Below are positions 5,807-12,542 of a stretch of DNA of 15,893 bases, in pieces. The notes under the pieces were generated by a model. It did no database searches. It was given only the letters and a program-made list of their open reading frames with translations, and had not been told where the DNA came from. Every line of letters begins with the position of its first letter. The first letter of the stretch is position 1. The stretch comes from Chlamydiota bacterium. GTDB lineage: Bacteria; Auribacterota; UBA3054; B51-G9. Both the position numbers and the translations under genes were made by a program. The DNA lies in contig QMOL01000031.1 of assembly GCA_003648225.1 (NCBI GenBank), positions 1 through 15,893 of the forward strand. Direction: 5' to 3'.

Positions 5807-7477
5807 TTATACAAATAAAGTCGATTCAGGTTGCATTTTGAGAAGTTTAAAAGATATAAAAAATATAAATATTGATAAGATCGGCTCGGGAATCATTTTT
5901 CCGCGCCATATCTCTAAATCACTTGACCACCAGTCGGGTTTCATTGCTAAAACGGCTGTTCCGTCAGGCTTAAATTCAAATCCGGCAACTGATTGTATAA
6001 AATAACTTCCGGCATGATTTACGTCCGGAGAGTTGGTAAGATAATCTATTAATGTCCATGTTCCGCCGATGTTAGACCACATTTCAACATAATTTGTAAA
6101 ATTGTGTCGCCCGTTAAAAATTATCCAGGCGTTATTAGCGGCATCAATTGCGACTGTTGCTCGTGGATAATTAGGATCGATAGTAGAAAAATAATTAACC
6201 TGCCAATTACCGGAAGTATTATCGAAAACCGCGCATTGGCTTGTAGGCTGATGTTTTAAAACTATATATGCTTTGTTGTTATGATCGAGACAAAAACCTA
6301 TTTGATTTGGCCAGTGATTTGAAGAGACGACTTCTTCCCAGGAGAAGACGGACGAGCCCGGGAATGTTTCCTCTCCAAAAAGTACATGATCTTTTTCCGG
6401 TGAACCGCCCGGTCCGGCGATTACTATTCGGAGTTTATCATCGTTTCCGACTTTCATTGCGAACGATTTATCGCCATTATTTGGATTATAAGAGTTACCG
6501 ATATTATGTAGTATGAAATCCCCGGCGCTATTCTGACGAAAAAAATAAACCGGTTGATTTTCACCCTCGGCTCTTGTCATAATATTTGCTCTTCCGGAAG
6601 AGAATTCAGCATCAACGCGCGCGTGAGCAAGATTATTGGTTATAATTTGTTCGGTTGACCATATTTGGGAATCACACTGAATGTCATAACCAAGGAAGTT
6701 GGTTAAACTTATTGCGCCATCGGAAATTTTCACTTCATCGATGTATGCAGTAACCCAGTCGGCATTATATCCGTTCCATTGACCGCGCCCTACTGTCCAA
6801 GCTTTATTTTCATTAAAGAGCGCGCCGCCTGATATGCCTGTTTCCCGTCCTTGCAGTTCGTAACTTTCTCCCGGGCGTTTAATGTAAAATTCGGCTGTAT
6901 TTCCATCACAGACAGCAGCAACGAAATACCAAACACCTGGTGATATAATAATAGAGCTTCGAATTAAATGAAGGTTTTTATTTCCGTCAACAAATTCAAG
7001 TTCAAGTTTCCCGTTATGTCTGAGATGCTTCAAAGCAAAAATAGAAAACCAGGGGTTTTCAGCCATACTGTCACGTGGATGTCCGTCTTTTCCAACAAAA
7101 GTCTGATAACTATTTGTGTCATTAAATTTAACCATTGCTTCAATAGTCCATCCGGTGCTGAAATCATGAGAGTTAATATTTACGCCCGATGAGTACAAAT
7201 CATTGTTAGGGGTAAATTTTAAAGCCAATTCATTAGCGGTTCCGGTTGACGGAACGAGACTAAACGGTATTTCGTTTGTATATAAAGGAGAAGAGCCGGC
7301 GTTGTAAGTCTGCAAATGATTACCGTTGCCTGACGAATCATAATACCAGCCAGTTTGATAATGATTATTAACCCATCCGTTTGTGCCTTCTTCGAAGCGC
7401 CAGTAAGCGACAGTTTCCGCGGCATTGGCTGAGCAGGATATAAGTAAAAAAAGGAATAAAAGTAATTTATCCGGCAT
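5807..7477 (-). CDS. Secreted LamG-domain protein with PEP-CTERM-like tail
   Basis: Protein of 556 residues. A Sec signal peptide (LLLFLFLLISCSANA) is followed directly by a LamG/concanavalin-like domain, about residues 22-265: AYWRFEEG, DSSGNGNHL, FSTGWTIEAMVKF, WYFVAAVCDG and AYIDEVKISDGAIS. Residues about 270-525 form repeated strands with WSS/W-G motifs and DxxNxAxIVxx turns, like a beta-propeller. The C-terminus has Pro-Glu-Pro at 530-532, a hydrophobic segment (533-543) and basic residues, the layout of a PEP-CTERM exosortase signal. The tail beyond the Lys residues is about a dozen residues, longer than the usual few basic residues. It starts 4 bp after the GH51-like gene, so it is co-translated with it. 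Role inferred: glycan binding at the cell surface. Confidence 0.75.
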   Translation of the reverse strand: MPDKLLLFLFLLISCSANAAETVAYWRFEEGTNGWVNNHYQTGWYYDSSGNGNHLQTYNAGSSPLYTNEIPFSLVPSTGTANELALKFTPNNDLYSSGVNINSHDFSTGWTIEAMVKFNDTNSYQTFVGKDGHPRDSMAENPWFSIFALKHLRHNGKLELEFVDGNKNLHLIRSSIIISPGVWYFVAAVCDGNTAEFYIKRPGESYELQGRETGISGGALFNENKAWTVGRGQWNGYNADWVTAYIDEVKISDGAISLTNFLGYDIQCDSQIWSTEQIITNNLAHARVDAEFSSGRANIMTRAEGENQPVYFFRQNSAGDFILHNIGNSYNPNNGDKSFAMKVGNDDKLRIVIAGPGGSPEKDHVLFGEETFPGSSVFSWEEVVSSNHWPNQIGFCLDHNNKAYIVLKHQPTSQCAVFDNTSGNWQVNYFSTIDPNYPRATVAIDAANNAWIIFNGRHNFTNYVEMWSNIGGTWTLIDYLTNSPDVNHAGSYFIQSVAGFEFKPDGTAVLAMKPDWWSSDLEIWRGKMIPEPILSIFIFFISFKLLKMQPESTLFV

Positions 7478-7481
7478 ATAT

Positions 7482-9422
7482 TTATTTAGTGAACTCGATT
7501 ATTGATACAGACCTTCTTGGTAAAGTAACTGTAATTTTATTATTAGAAATTATTATCTGGCTATCAGTAAAGTAACCAAGTTCCGGACCGGAATTTTCGT
7601 ACCATCCATAACCGTAAAACTGCAGTTTATGATGAGTTGCACTGCCGGTTATCCCTGAAAAATTTGAAAGATCAATTGTAATAGGAATATCTTTAGTAAA
7701 ATGCCTGTTTATAGCGTGAAAGAAAAGATTAGATGAATTTTCCGTGGCAAGCGCGTCAATAATGGCAACTTTATCTTTAGGAAAAATGTCGTGCATTTTG
7801 AACGGTTGTTTATAAGTTGCAACATTTTTTCTTTCAATATCGAGCAATGAATTTCCGTGATATTTTGAATAAAACATTGTTACCATCCCATTCGGCAGAA
7901 AAAACGGGTCGAATTTTCCTGTGTCGCTTACACGAATAGAATCAATTGACCAATTTTTCCCTACCGTCATTGATTGGCAAGCTATTGAAACAACATCACC
8001 GGCACGAATATACGCGTGAAGATATCCGGCATCGCCAAGTCCTTGCGCGACAATTGAATAAAACCAGTTACCGGGCTCGTCCCACCAGCCATTCCAATTC
8101 CATTCTGTAATCGCAACAGGCACATGTTGAATTCTGCCCTGTTCGATAGCCATCCCGCCGATAACAGATTCGCCGTAGGAGTTAAAAGTATTTGGGACAC
8201 CCACCCAGGCGTACCATATATCTTCCATAGAGAGTTTATCGACTGACCAAGCCGCGCCGTTTTTTTCAGTATTGTTGTTATTGATTTGCCACGGCATATA
8301 ATCGTGTTGGACAATATAAAGGCCGTTAGTGCCTATTCTATTAATTACATCAGCGACTTGTTCCGGTGAAATGGCGTCAACAAGAATTTGAACATTCGGG
8401 TCAACTTCTCTCATTTTATTCACATAAGCTCTAACATAATTAGCGTAAGAAATTGCTGAAATTCCTTCATCATAAAACCATGTTTCATTACCAATCTGAA
8501 AATATTTAATGCCGAAGGGAGCTATATGACCGTTTGTCGCGCGGACAGCCGGCCAATCGAGCATTCCGGACGGCAAAGCAGCGCCTTGTTCCGCGTTGCA
8601 ATACGCAACGAGCGAAGCGGCATGCAAAGCGGCATCGGAAAGTGATTTCACACCTTTAACGGCATCGCGGAAATTCACGGGAATAATTGCCTGGCAGTCA
8701 ATATTTGTTGTTAAATCATAAAATTCATCATATCCGAAGAAATTTGAAACTTGGCCGCCGAGATGACCAATTGTTACCGGCCTGGGCAACGGTTGTCCTA
8801 AAGAATTTGTGCGTCCGGGTACGTTGCTGATCATATCTTCCCAATTAATAAAATCAATATCTGTTCCACCCGGAAAGCGCAAAACGGGTGCGTGCAGTTC
8901 GCGAAGCTTTTCAACTAATTTAGGTTGAAGTTTGTGTGTGCCATTGATTGTGCCGGCTTCGATACCTATTTCACCATGCCAGCTTGGTCTTTCCATAAAT
9001 GAGCTAAAGATACGATTATCGACATTATTTAAAACATTATTTTTTATTTTATAGGAAACAGGATTACCGCCCTGACAATAAAACGCAATTCCGCCTGTGG
9101 GTTTGTTTGCCGCAGCAACAGCTTTATTTCCATTAAAAGTTAAAGAAACAAATTCCCCGCGATTGAACGGAGTGATTTTATGAGCAAGAAACGGTCCGCC
9201 GTTTCCGGTCTCTTTAGCGCATATTAATTCATAACTGTTGCCGGGGGAGCGGGTTGAAAGATAGCCGACAACAATTTTCCCGTTATTATCAATTTTCATA
9301 GAAGGCATAATCCCGGAATTAGGGATTAAATTGCTTGCGGCAATATTTTTTGTCCAGATAAAGTTCGGATTTGCCGAGGCATAAGCGGTCAAGAGAAAGA
9401 TAATAGAAAGAAGATATTTCAT
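7482..9422 (-). CDS. GH51-like alpha-L-arabinofuranosidase, secreted
   Basis: Secreted enzyme of 646 residues. The signal peptide is MKYLLSIIFLLTAYASA. Residues about 25-120 look like one or two beta-propeller blades (MPSMKIDNNGKIVVGYLS). The catalytic (beta/alpha)8 domain starts near 135 with FSSFMERPSWHGEIG and carries the clan GH-A/GH51 landmarks LRFPGG (181-186), YFQIGNETW with acid/base Glu313, QHDY with His373, and ITEWN with nucleophile Glu440. The Glu-Glu spacing of 127 fits the family. The C-terminal part (about 515-646) is a beta domain typical of GH51. Expected role: removing arabinofuranose from plant arabinan or arabinoxylan, or acting on a related glycan. Own promoter at 9468-9496; no clear Shine-Dalgarno sequence. 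Substrate not certain. Confidence 0.82.
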   Translation of the reverse strand: MKYLLSIIFLLTAYASANPNFIWTKNIAASNLIPNSGIMPSMKIDNNGKIVVGYLSTRSPGNSYELICAKETGNGGPFLAHKITPFNRGEFVSLTFNGNKAVAAANKPTGGIAFYCQGGNPVSYKIKNNVLNNVDNRIFSSFMERPSWHGEIGIEAGTINGTHKLQPKLVEKLRELHAPVLRFPGGTDIDFINWEDMISNVPGRTNSLGQPLPRPVTIGHLGGQVSNFFGYDEFYDLTTNIDCQAIIPVNFRDAVKGVKSLSDAALHAASLVAYCNAEQGAALPSGMLDWPAVRATNGHIAPFGIKYFQIGNETWFYDEGISAISYANYVRAYVNKMREVDPNVQILVDAISPEQVADVINRIGTNGLYIVQHDYMPWQINNNNTEKNGAAWSVDKLSMEDIWYAWVGVPNTFNSYGESVIGGMAIEQGRIQHVPVAITEWNWNGWWDEPGNWFYSIVAQGLGDAGYLHAYIRAGDVVSIACQSMTVGKNWSIDSIRVSDTGKFDPFFLPNGMVTMFYSKYHGNSLLDIERKNVATYKQPFKMHDIFPKDKVAIIDALATENSSNLFFHAINRHFTKDIPITIDLSNFSGITGSATHHKLQFYGYGWYENSGPELGYFTDSQIIISNNKITVTLPRRSVSIIEFTK

Positions 9423-9467
9423 AGGTATTGGTATAAGTATCTATATTTATCTGTATTTAACTACGTT

Positions 9468-9496
9468 ATTATAACATAAACAACAAATGTTATCAA
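9468..9496 (-). promoter_or_regulatory. Sigma-70 promoter of the GH51/LamG operon
   Basis: On the minus strand TTGATA (9496-9491), exactly 17 bp, then TATAAT (9473-9468). Start expected near 9461, giving a leader of about 39 nt before the ATG at 9422. Confidence 0.8.
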
Positions 9497-9526
9497 TAAA
9501 AAAGGCGTAACAAAAGTTACGCCTTT
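9495..9526 (-). terminator. Intrinsic terminator after the TIGR04073 gene
   Basis: Perfect 11-bp stem AAAGGCGTAAC (9501-9511) and GTTACGCCTTT (9516-9526) with an AAAA loop. On the minus strand it is followed by a U-run. It lies 35 bp past the stop of the upstream gene and just before the -35 box of the next operon, insulating the two. Confidence 0.88.
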
Positions 9527-9561
9527 AATGAATTCAATCTAAAGTTAATTAAGTAATAAAC

Positions 9562-10008
9562 TTATTTACTTTCAACTGTTTCTTCTGCAGTATCTTTAAC
9601 TTCAGCATCTTTATTGGTATTTTTGTTAATTTCCTGAAGGACGAGAGCGTCATCAGCAATCCATTTTGATTGCCAAACATATTCGGGGAAGGATTCACCA
9701 TAAATTCCCGGTCCTGTGAGTCCAAAAGACATTATGTCGGTTGCTCCGCCGAATGCGCGTGCGGCGCAAAGAAAAGCGCCATCGCTAGCCCCGGTAATTG
9801 ATCCAAAGAAAGGGTTACGAACATTTTCATAGATTAAATTTCTTGGAACTTCACTCCAACAAGTAAGGCAATTAACAACACCGCGGCCAAAATTATAGGC
9901 CATATTATCAAGCCATTTTTGAGTTTTGTCTTGTTTTGCTTCTTGCGCGGCGAGAAGAGTAGTTGTGCTAAGGCATACAATAAGAGTTGCGAGAATAAAT
10001 TTTTTCAT
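9562..10008 (-). CDS. TIGR04073-type exosortase-associated small exported protein
   Basis: Exported protein of 148 residues. A signal peptide (MKKFILATLIVCLSTTTLLA) is followed by KWLDNMAYNFGRGVVNCLTC, WSEVPRNL and repeated Gly/Ala-rich small segments (GASDGAFLCAARAFGGATDI). A conserved-looking PEYVWQ comes next, then a charged Lys/Glu/Thr tail. The RG-x-NCLT-x-W-E-x-PRN signature is what I recall of TIGR04073, a family noted in exosortase-bearing Lentisphaerae and Verrucomicrobia; its function is unknown. The two Cys in NCLTC and one in FLCAA could allow disulfides outside the cytosol. A strong Shine-Dalgarno sequence (AGGAGA) and a perfect sigma-70 promoter suggest high expression. It stands alone between its own promoter and terminator, upstream of a protein with a PEP-CTERM-like tail. 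Confidence 0.72.
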   Translation of the reverse strand: MKKFILATLIVCLSTTTLLAAQEAKQDKTQKWLDNMAYNFGRGVVNCLTCWSEVPRNLIYENVRNPFFGSITGASDGAFLCAARAFGGATDIMSFGLTGPGIYGESFPEYVWQSKWIADDALVLQEINKNTNKDAEVKDTAEETVESK

Positions 10009-10078
10009 GCGTTTATCTCCTGAAAATTATTAGGGGTTACAAGCATTATGTTAATTAGTCTTAATATCAATCTGGTAT

Positions 10079-10107
10079 ATTATACTGTTTTTGAACTTAA
10101 CTGTCAA
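10079..10107 (-). promoter_or_regulatory. Consensus sigma-70 promoter of the TIGR04073 gene
   Basis: On the minus strand TTGACA (10107-10102), 17 bp, TATAAT (10084-10079), all matching consensus. Start expected near 10072, a leader of about 64 nt ending in AGGAGA. Confidence 0.85.
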
Positions 10108-10132
10108 ATAGATTTAAAATTACAATGAAATT

Positions 10133-10208
10133 TGGTAGCCCGTAGGGGAATCGAACCCCTGTTTCATGGATGAGAACCATGTGTCCTGGTCCACTAGACG
10201 AACGGGCC
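10133..10208 (-). tRNA. tRNA-Glu (anticodon CTC)
   Basis: A 76-nt cloverleaf with CCA encoded. The acceptor stem is GGCCCGT with ACGGGCT (first pair G-U), the D-arm begins GTCTAGTGG as in glutamate tRNAs, the anticodon stem is CATGG/CCATG around loop TTCTCAT (anticodon CTC, codon GAG), and the T-arm is AGGGG TTCGATT CCCCT. The discriminator base is A. No terminator hairpin follows before the next promoter. Confidence 0.95.
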
Positions 10209-10247
10209 AAAATCTAAATTCTGTGATTAAATCGCAAGAATATTAAA

Positions 10248-10276
10248 ATTATATCAATATTATTTAATTATATCAA
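10248..10276 (-). promoter_or_regulatory. Sigma-70 promoter of tRNA-Glu
   Basis: On the minus strand TTGATA (10276-10271), 17 bp, TATAAT (10253-10248), about 33 nt upstream of the mature tRNA 5' end after the expected start near 10241. Confidence 0.78.
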
Positions 10277-10522
10277 GAAGCAATTTAATAAGGTTTAACG
10301 ACTGAAATGATTGGATTACCACTTTCCCATTTTCGCCCTTTAATAATTTCTCCATATTCTCAATTGTATGCTTAGTTGGAATAAATGCGCCTCAAATGTT
10401 GATAGTGGAAGATAAGCTCCGGATTCCAACTTTTCTTCGGAGAAAAGTTTATTTTATCATTGTGGAAAAATTGATTAAAGAAGTTTTCTACCCGTCTCAT
10501 TATAAACAAAAGAACAACATAT
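10277..10522. other. Gene-free stretch with possible gene remnant
   Basis: Together with flanking promoters and a leader, 10209-10709 holds no convincing gene. The minus strand has two overlapping frames that join near 10372-10400 (see findings) and could be a frameshifted remnant. A perfect 9-bp hairpin with a TCGG loop lies at 10428-10449, followed on the plus strand by a modest T-rich run. It might end plus-strand transcription, though no plus-strand gene precedes it. Confidence 0.35.
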
Positions 10523-10551
10523 TTGACAAGTATTAATATAAAAGATATAAT
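10523..10551 (+). promoter_or_regulatory. Consensus sigma-70 promoter upstream of the small lipoprotein and GH43
   Basis: TTGACA (10523-10528), exactly 17 bp, TATAAT (10546-10551), no mismatch. Start expected near 10558. It points to the rightward lipoprotein and GH43 genes. Confidence 0.82.
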
Positions 10552-10592
10552 TATTACAGTAATTTTGTACAATATATAAAAACAAGTACACA

Positions 10593-10676
10593 CCGTGTCG
10601 TGCACGGGCTTACGTTTTGAATTGGCCAGCCCTTCGGGGCGGTTAAACTAATTGTTCTTCATTATTAAAAATAATG
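10593..10676 (+). promoter_or_regulatory. Structured 5' leader with three stem-loops
   Basis: Stem 1: CCGTG (10593-10597) with CACGG (10603-10607). Stem 2: TTGGCC-A-GCCC (10622-10632), TTCG loop, GGGCGGTTAA (10637-10646), 10 bp with a bulged A and two G-U pairs. Stem 3: CATTATT (10660-10666) with AATAATG (10670-10676), which hides the upstream ATG at 10674. No U-run follows stem 2, so it is not a clear terminator. Confidence 0.45.
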
Positions 10677-10709
10677 ACTGTTTGCGTAGAAAGGAAGATG
10701 TGCCAAAGA

Positions 10710-10910
10710 ATGAACGTTAATTTACAACATAAAAGAATTCTTATTGTCTCTATTACGGGTTTACTTATCTTATTATTTGGGATTGTTTCCGGTTGCCGGT
10801 CTCCAAAAGTCAGGCTGCAAGAAGTTCCGGATTTGGAAAATGTTAATCTCAAGATGACTGACCTATCGGGCAAATCTGCCAAGTTAGTCAACATTGTGTT
10901 AAAGGAATGA
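10710..10910 (+). CDS. Small lipoprotein, possibly a truncated LEA-like protein
   Basis: From the ATG at 10710 the product has 66 residues: basic start MNVNLQHKR, hydrophobic core, lipobox IVSGC with the lipidated Cys at residue 29, then RSPKVRLQEVPDLENVNLKM and a stop soon after. AAGGAAG lies about 12 nt upstream of this ATG; in-frame ATGs at 10674 and 10698 would only add a poor leader. The PKVRLQEV...NVNLKMTDLSGKSAKLVNIVLK pattern resembles the first strands of LEA14-type beta domains, which normally continue much further. The protein may therefore be the stub of a larger one. This resemblance is weak and I do not assign a function. It follows a consensus promoter and precedes GH43 by about 127 bp. 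Confidence 0.55.
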   Translation: MNVNLQHKRILIVSITGLLILLFGIVSGCRSPKVRLQEVPDLENVNLKMTDLSGKSAKLVNIVLKE

Positions 10911-10938
10911 AGATGAAACTATTGCCTTTAGATCAACA

Positions 10939-10959
10939 TTGATTTAAGGCTTAAATCAA
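10939..10959. promoter_or_regulatory. 21-bp perfect palindrome upstream of GH43
   Basis: TTGATTTAAG, central G, CTTAAATCAA: ten-base arms without mismatch. It has no following U-run, which favours an operator over a terminator. It sits about 80 bp before the GH43 start. Confidence 0.5.
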
Positions 10960-11037
10960 ACAATAATTAAAACATAATAAGCCGGAGTGCAGGAGATGTT
11001 AATGGGTACGTGCACCTTTATGCCGGGAGAGAAGTGG

Positions 11038-12042
11038 ATGAGAAACATACTTAATAAAGTTATTATAGTGCTTTTGTGCACAACCTATTTTAACTTGCCA
11101 GTGGCTGGAGATGAGTTGTTGAAGACGAAAGATATAAGAGTGAGAGATCCGTTTATCTATCCGGATATGAAGACGAAGACATATTACCTGTATGCTCAAT
11201 CGTCCAACCGCAAGAGCAGCGAAGTCATGGGTGTGGAGGCGTATGCCAGCAAGGATCTGATTCATTGGAGCATTCCACAGACAGTTATGTCCTTACCGGC
11301 TGGAACGGATGTTAAGATGGTTTGGGCTCCCGAAGTTCACGCCTTTAATGGTGTGTACTACCTATTTGTTACATTTACCTACGATAGGATTTTACCGGAG
11401 AAGAAGCCTGTTGAAAGGGGCAAGTGGCCTCCCATGTACGAGCGTGGAACATGCATTTACCGTGCGGATGCTCCTACGGGTCCCTTCAAACCACTCAAGA
11501 ACACTTCACACACACCCAAGAACTGGATGGCGCTGGACGGCACACTTTTTGTTGATGACGGGATTCCGTACATGGTGTTTTGTCACGAATGGGTTCAGCT
11601 GATTGACGGCACGATGGATGTTGTTCAACTCAAAGACGATTTATCCGGTACAGTCGGCAATCCGAAAATGTTGTTCAAGGCTTCCGATGCGCCCGGGTCT
11701 CTCACCGGTCCCCAAACCGGAAAGGTTACTGACGGGTGTTTTCTTTATCGCAGCGCAACGAGCGGTAAACTTTTTATGATTTGGTCTACCTTTATTTCCG
11801 GTAGCGGATACTGCATCATGCTGACCGAGTCAAAGTCAGGAAAGATCAGCGGGCCATGGATAAACCCAAAGCCCATTTACAAAAAGAACGGTGGGCACGG
11901 TATGATCTTCCAATCTTTTGATGGACGTATCATGCTGGCTCTTCACCAGCCAAACACCAGCGGAAAAGAACGTTTGCACCTTTTTGAAGTAACGGACAAG
12001 GGCACGACCCTTGAGATCAAAAAAGAAATCAATTTGAAATAG
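11038..12042 (+). CDS. GH43-like glycosidase, secreted
   Basis: Five-bladed beta-propeller glycosidase of about 334 residues, probably an arabinosidase or xylosidase. The start at 11038 follows GGGAGAG and gives a signal peptide (MRNILNKVIIVLLCTTYFN, to about PVAGD); the longer frame from 10987 is unlikely. Landmarks: RVRDPFIYPD with the catalytic base Asp37, VWAPEVH (95-101), MALDGTLFVDDG with Asp167, and MVFCHEW with Glu184. GKVTDGCFLYR has Asp232 at the place where many GH43 enzymes carry the catalytic Glu, and HGMIFQSFDG lies near the end. Base composition is clearly richer in G and C than the AT-rich genes on its right, which suggests separate acquisition. With the GH51-like gene nearby, a role in degrading arabinose-bearing glycans is plausible. 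Substrate not determinable. Confidence 0.82.
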   Translation: MRNILNKVIIVLLCTTYFNLPVAGDELLKTKDIRVRDPFIYPDMKTKTYYLYAQSSNRKSSEVMGVEAYASKDLIHWSIPQTVMSLPAGTDVKMVWAPEVHAFNGVYYLFVTFTYDRILPEKKPVERGKWPPMYERGTCIYRADAPTGPFKPLKNTSHTPKNWMALDGTLFVDDGIPYMVFCHEWVQLIDGTMDVVQLKDDLSGTVGNPKMLFKASDAPGSLTGPQTGKVTDGCFLYRSATSGKLFMIWSTFISGSGYCIMLTESKSGKISGPWINPKPIYKKNGGHGMIFQSFDGRIMLALHQPNTSGKERLHLFEVTDKGTTLEIKKEINLK

Positions 12043-12087
12043 ATATACACATACGTTATGTAAAATTTAATATGGGAGATTAATTAC

Positions 12088-12525
12088 GTGAAAATAGGAA
12101 TAATAATTTGTGACAGATATAAGAATTGTGCAGGTGGAAAATGTTTTAGAGCCATGCAAAATCGAGAAGGTGCTTTTGATATTTACAGCAAAGCCGAACC
12201 TTTAGAAATAGTCGGATATACCAGTTGCGGGGGGTGCCCGGGCGGAAATGTTGAATATACACCTGAAGAGATGATTAAAAACGGAGCGGAAGCCATCCAT
12301 TTTGCAACAGGATTTGTTGTCGGGTATCCACCCTGTTCTTACATTTATTATTTTAAGAAATTTATAGAAGACAAATACAAAAGAAAAGTTATTGTTGGAA
12401 CCCATCCCATTCCACAAAAGTATTTTACTACCCATGAAAATCTTAAAACATGGCAGACTAAGGAATGGCAGGAATTAATTAAACCTACATTGGGCAATGA
12501 AGCGTTAAGGAAAAAATATAATTAA
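12088..12525 (+). CDS. CGGC domain-containing metal-binding protein
   Basis: A 145-residue cytosolic protein with six cysteines in its first 83 residues: Cys8, Cys14, Cys19, the signature SCGGCPGGN (Cys47, Cys50), and GYPPCSY (Cys83). The CGGC domain family is predicted to bind a metal or Fe-S centre; its function is unknown. The GTG start at 12088 is the only usable one, since the ATG at 12071 reaches a stop after two codons; GGGAGA lies about 12 nt upstream. It is followed after 17 bp by a radical SAM gene and the two share AT-rich composition, so they are probably one operon. It may supply or sense the cluster for the radical SAM enzyme, but this is inference. Confidence 0.82.
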   Translation: MKIGIIICDRYKNCAGGKCFRAMQNREGAFDIYSKAEPLEIVGYTSCGGCPGGNVEYTPEEMIKNGAEAIHFATGFVVGYPPCSYIYYFKKFIEDKYKRKVIVGTHPIPQKYFTTHENLKTWQTKEWQELIKPTLGNEALRKKYN

Positions 12526-12542
12526 ATATAAGGAAAGATAAA

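Noticed and set aside
10372..10605. 77-codon minus-strand frame with an apparent membrane segment
   Set aside because: The hydrophobic start is encoded by the AT-rich region of a plus-strand consensus promoter, there is no ribosome binding site, and no family is recognisable; kept only as part of a possible remnant.
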